A DNA stretch of 34,872 nt. Source: Leptospira alstonii serovar Sichuan str. 79601. Lineage in GTDB: Bacteria; Spirochaetota; Leptospiria; Leptospirales; Leptospiraceae. A model generated the notes under the pieces. That model had not been told where the DNA came from and ran no database searches. It saw nothing but the letters and a program-made list of their open reading frames with translations. The number at the start of each line of letters is the position of its first letter. The stretch's first letter is position 1. Position numbers and translations under genes: made by a program. This document shows, in pieces, positions 28,316-34,872 of this stretch. Location: positions 1-34,872 of the forward strand of contig NZ_ANIK01000115.1 in assembly GCF_000347175.1 (NCBI RefSeq). Direction: 5' to 3'.

Positions 28316-29116
28316 TTATGCGTAGTTCGCTTCGTGGGTCATCGAAGGTCTTCTTTTTTCCTTGTTCGCCTTCATCGCTTCCAAAAGGTTTTTGAGCATT
28401 GCAGGTTGTTTTTTAAAAAGTTCACCGAGTTCTTTCGGCGCGGCCTTTGCCGCTTCCAACGCTTCTCTGTTCAAAGCTCTTTTTGTTTCGACCGTCGCAG
28501 ACGCGGGAATTCGGTTGAGGACATTGATCTTGCTCAGGGATTTTTTTCTCAATTCTTCTAAGGAAGCGCCTACTTCGCTTAACAATCCGTTCTTTACCGC
28601 TTCAGCGGGTTTGTAAAGCGCGCCTTCCAATGCCGCTTCCGATACGAAGGACGGTACCATCACCTGTCTCATTCTAAGAATCAAGGATGTCGTGATCGGT
28701 AAGCCGACTAGCGGTTCTGCGAAACCGATTCTTCCCTTTCCGTCCACCATGTATCTGTAGTCGCAACAATAGGCGATGATCGCCCCGCCTCCGACCGCGT
28801 TTCCGCCCACTTCCGCGATCAAGGGTTTTGGAAAACTCATGAGCGATCCGAACATCTCGAAAATTCCGGCCATGATTTTGGAGATCTCGTCGGTGGATGC
28901 ATTGAGAATCGCGTCCGGATCCAGGCCTACGCAAAAGTCCCCGTCGGGTCCGGAAATGATTCCCGCTCGAATGTCCTGATCCATGGTAAATTCTCCCAGG
29001 ATTTCACCCATTTCGCGTATCAACGGAAGTGTAAGCGTCATCGGTCCGTCCGACACCAACTTCATCACTCCGATTTTTGAATCCTTGGAAGTAATTATTT
29101 CCTTTGCAAGTTTCAT
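28316..29116 (-). CDS. Enoyl-CoA hydratase/isomerase (crotonase) family protein
   Basis: The protein has 266 residues from ATG 29116; no strong ribosome-binding sequence is seen. Crotonase landmarks are ISGPDGDFCVGLDPDAI (first oxyanion region), KPLIAEVGGNAVGGGAIIAY (second oxyanion Gly pair, about 97-116), and DYRYMVDGKGRIGFAEPLVG with Glu in the catalytic strand. The usual GGTQRL loop is replaced by PITTSLILRMRQ, so hydration is uncertain and isomerase or other crotonase activity is possible. It is probably involved in acyl-CoA metabolism, though its neighbours do not confirm a pathway. Confidence 0.82.
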   Translation of the reverse strand: MKLAKEIITSKDSKIGVMKLVSDGPMTLTLPLIREMGEILGEFTMDQDIRAGIISGPDGDFCVGLDPDAILNASTDEISKIMAGIFEMFGSLMSFPKPLIAEVGGNAVGGGAIIAYCCDYRYMVDGKGRIGFAEPLVGLPITTSLILRMRQVMVPSFVSEAALEGALYKPAEAVKNGLLSEVGASLEELRKKSLSKINVLNRIPASATVETKRALNREALEAAKAAPKELGELFKKQPAMLKNLLEAMKANKEKRRPSMTHEANYA

Positions 29117-29330
29117 ACGATTTCTATTGATCTCCCCGAATTTTCAAATCCGTTCGTTTTCTTATTTTCCAAAGTGGACGTTCGATAATTTCGGATCAAA
29201 CTTATTTCCTTCCGGAGAAAGAAATAAAAGGTTTGAATTTTAAACTATCGATTGAGGCGCCTATTGGAATTTCGATGTCGTTTAAATCGGTTTCGGATCG
29301 GAAAGGTTTTACATCGGCGGGGAAATTTGC

Positions 29331-29357
29331 GGAGAATCCGTTGAATACGGATTCTCC
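29331..29357. repeat. Perfect 10-bp stem inverted repeat downstream of the RND gene
   Basis: GGAGAATCCG, spacer TTGAATA and CGGATTCTCC form a perfect 10-bp stem 17 bases beyond the RND stop codon. There is no clear T-run on the minus-strand side, so it may be a Rho-dependent or REP-like hairpin that stabilises the end of the transcript. Confidence 0.6.
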
Positions 29358-29374
29358 ATTCAAAAAATTTAATA

Positions 29375-32698
<3,324 letters not shown>

Positions 32699-33257
32699 AG
32701 ACTACCTCAGTATAACTTACCAGTGCTCGGGGGGCTTATTAAAAAAGATATCAATATCAAATTTTCGTAAAGAAATTTTGAGTATCTCTCGCTCTCAAAA
32801 TAATTTATTGTATCCTGCCGATTGTTATTTTCGGATTCGATAGAGTTTTCTTTCTATTAGAATCTGCGAATTTATAGATAGTTTGGAAATCCAGCTATTT
32901 GAAGAACAACCTCGAAAGATTAGAGGTGTTGAAAAGTTAATTCTCCATTTGTTTCGGTTTCACTGAAATGGACGATTGAAGCAGTTTTGTTAATCTCCAA
33001 TATCGAATTTTCAACAACTCTAATGAAATCTTTCGGAAATCGATACTTGCGAATAGAAAGAACTCGATCTTTTTTCTGAATGCCGATCCATAAGAAGCAT
33101 AACTTTACTCAAAATAGGGAAGAGTGTTTTCTTTAATTTTCGCGCACTTGCTTTCGGATCGATTCAATCGAACTCACGTTGATCCTGTTAGTCGTTGGAA
33201 CGAACGTACAGGATTCGGAAAAAATTCAACGTTTCGCTCCATGTTGTACGAGATGGA
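32699..33257. other. Gene-free spacer containing a MITE-like element
   Basis: No gene is supported. The minus-strand leader of the RND gene is at the left and holds GCCCCCCGAGC (about 32726-32736, plus-strand GCTCGGGGGGC). The 98-bp element at 32923-33020 takes the middle. TCGAACTCACGTTGATCC (about 33168-33185) is another fragment of the AACGTGAGTTCG family, inverted, shortly before the stop of the DegT-like gene. Confidence 0.5.
32923..33020. mobile_element. 98-bp MITE-like element, copy 2
   Basis: The ends GAGGTGTTGAAAA and TTTTCAACAACTC are inverted copies with one difference. TA flanks both sides (32921-32922 and 33021-33022). Length is 98 bases, exactly as in copy 1 at 26859-26956. The cores have drifted and only short blocks match, so the copies are old or from different subfamilies. 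Confidence 0.75.
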
Positions 33258-34370
<1,113 letters not shown>

Positions 34371-34872
34371 AGGCTCTTATAATTTAATTATGTCGCATTC
34401 TGCACTTGAATTCGATCTCGTAAAGATCTTTTTGTGCTTTATAAGCGTAGGTTGTGGGAGGATCAAAAAAGTACAAGAAAAATTCGCTCTGAACCGGGGA
34501 TTTTGTGGGAACTCCTGCGTTCTAGGTGTCAGGGCTTTTGGAGTTAGTTGGCGAGGATTTAGGAGTTCCTAGATTTTAAAAATGAGTTCAAGTTTAACAA
34601 GTAGCCTGTCCCAAAACCTCGAAAGAAATTTGCAGGAGTTCCCACAGATTCTGTCTCCTTGGCGGTTTATTAGGCTTTTTGTACGATTTTCCCGTCGTTT
34701 AAAAACGTAGGAGTTCCCACATTTTTGTGAAACTAAAGTCTCACTCCCTGCCAAAGACCCATAGAGAATGAAGCACATATTTCAACGGATCACTCTCTGA
34801 ACTCATGCAACGCTCTATGGATCGCGTTGATTTCACAACTTCGTTGTGAGCCACTCGCAACGCTTTGCTGCT
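34371..34872. repeat. Gene-free right end rich in dispersed repeats
   Basis: No gene is seen. TTGTGGGAACTCCTGCGTTC (about 34503-34522), GCAGGAGTTCCCACAG (about 34632-34647) and the copy inside 34651-34749 are all of the GTGGGAACTCC family. GCCTGTCCCAAAAC (about 34604-34617) is the inverse of the element end at 111-130. GAACTCATGCAACGCTCTAT followed by GGATCGCGTTGA (34799-34831) is an inverted relative of 4070-4110. Confidence 0.6.
34651..34749. repeat. 99-bp direct repeat, right copy
   Basis: It matches 1-99 in the same orientation with three base differences. After base 34749 the two copies diverge (CTATGGGTCGCGAG on the left against CTGCCAAAGACCC on the right), so the shared part ends here. 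The preceding 46 bases carry the presumed left end of the full element. Confidence 0.85.

Overview
The window most probably comes from a pathogenic-clade Leptospira chromosome. This rests on recall, not a search. The clues are lipoproteins with loose spirochaetal lipoboxes (ISC, LNC, VNC, VGC), two SpoIIE-type phosphatases with 7TM-DISM receptor halves, frequent TTG/GTG starts, and many dispersed intergenic repeats built around GTGGGAACTCC. No tRNA, rRNA, CRISPR array or prophage was seen. Most genes are chromosomal housekeeping or accessory genes, separated by small repeat elements.

Layout: 1-708 is gene-free and repeat-rich, with a 40-bp perfect palindrome. 709-3875 (+) holds a degenerate tyrosine recombinase, a STAS anti-sigma antagonist broken by an apparent 1-base deletion, then an overlapping pair: a GT39-like membrane glycosyltransferase and an SGNH-hydrolase lipoprotein. 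4260-5721 has a divergent pair, a paraoxonase-like lipoprotein (-) and a phasin-like protein (+). 6061-8417 (-) holds a GNAT enzyme and a cutA/patatin pair. 8541-12714 (+) holds an OmpA-family protein and a 7TM-DISM/SpoIIE/TPR signalling protein. 12720-16487 (-) is a compact operon: beta-CASP metallo-hydrolase, long-form (AMP-type) nucleotide phosphorylase, and a PRPP-synthetase-like protein. 16964-22124 has a ketopantoate-reductase-like enzyme, a TPR lipoprotein/DUF2062 pair (-), and a second 7TM-DISM/SpoIIE phosphatase. 22372-24255 (-) has a HadA/HadB-like hotdog dehydratase pair and an alpha/beta hydrolase. 24475-28150 (+) has a sulfatase-fold lipoprotein with a Thr nucleophile, an SRPBCC protein and a DUF3052 protein. 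28316-34370 (-) has an enoyl-CoA hydratase-like protein, an orphan AcrB-type RND pump and a DegT/DnrJ-family protein whose PLP lysine is replaced by Gln.

Most notable: (i) two 98-bp MITE-like elements with matching terminal inverted repeats and TA flanks, one of which rebuilds the sulfatase stop codon; (ii) further inverted-repeat elements lying directly against gene stop codons; (iii) a 99-bp direct repeat (3 mismatches) at the two ends of the window; (iv) the nuclease / NMP phosphorylase / PRPP-enzyme operon, which may link RNA breakdown to nucleotide salvage; (v) the Lys-less DegT protein, the catalytically degenerate recombinase and the frameshifted STAS gene.
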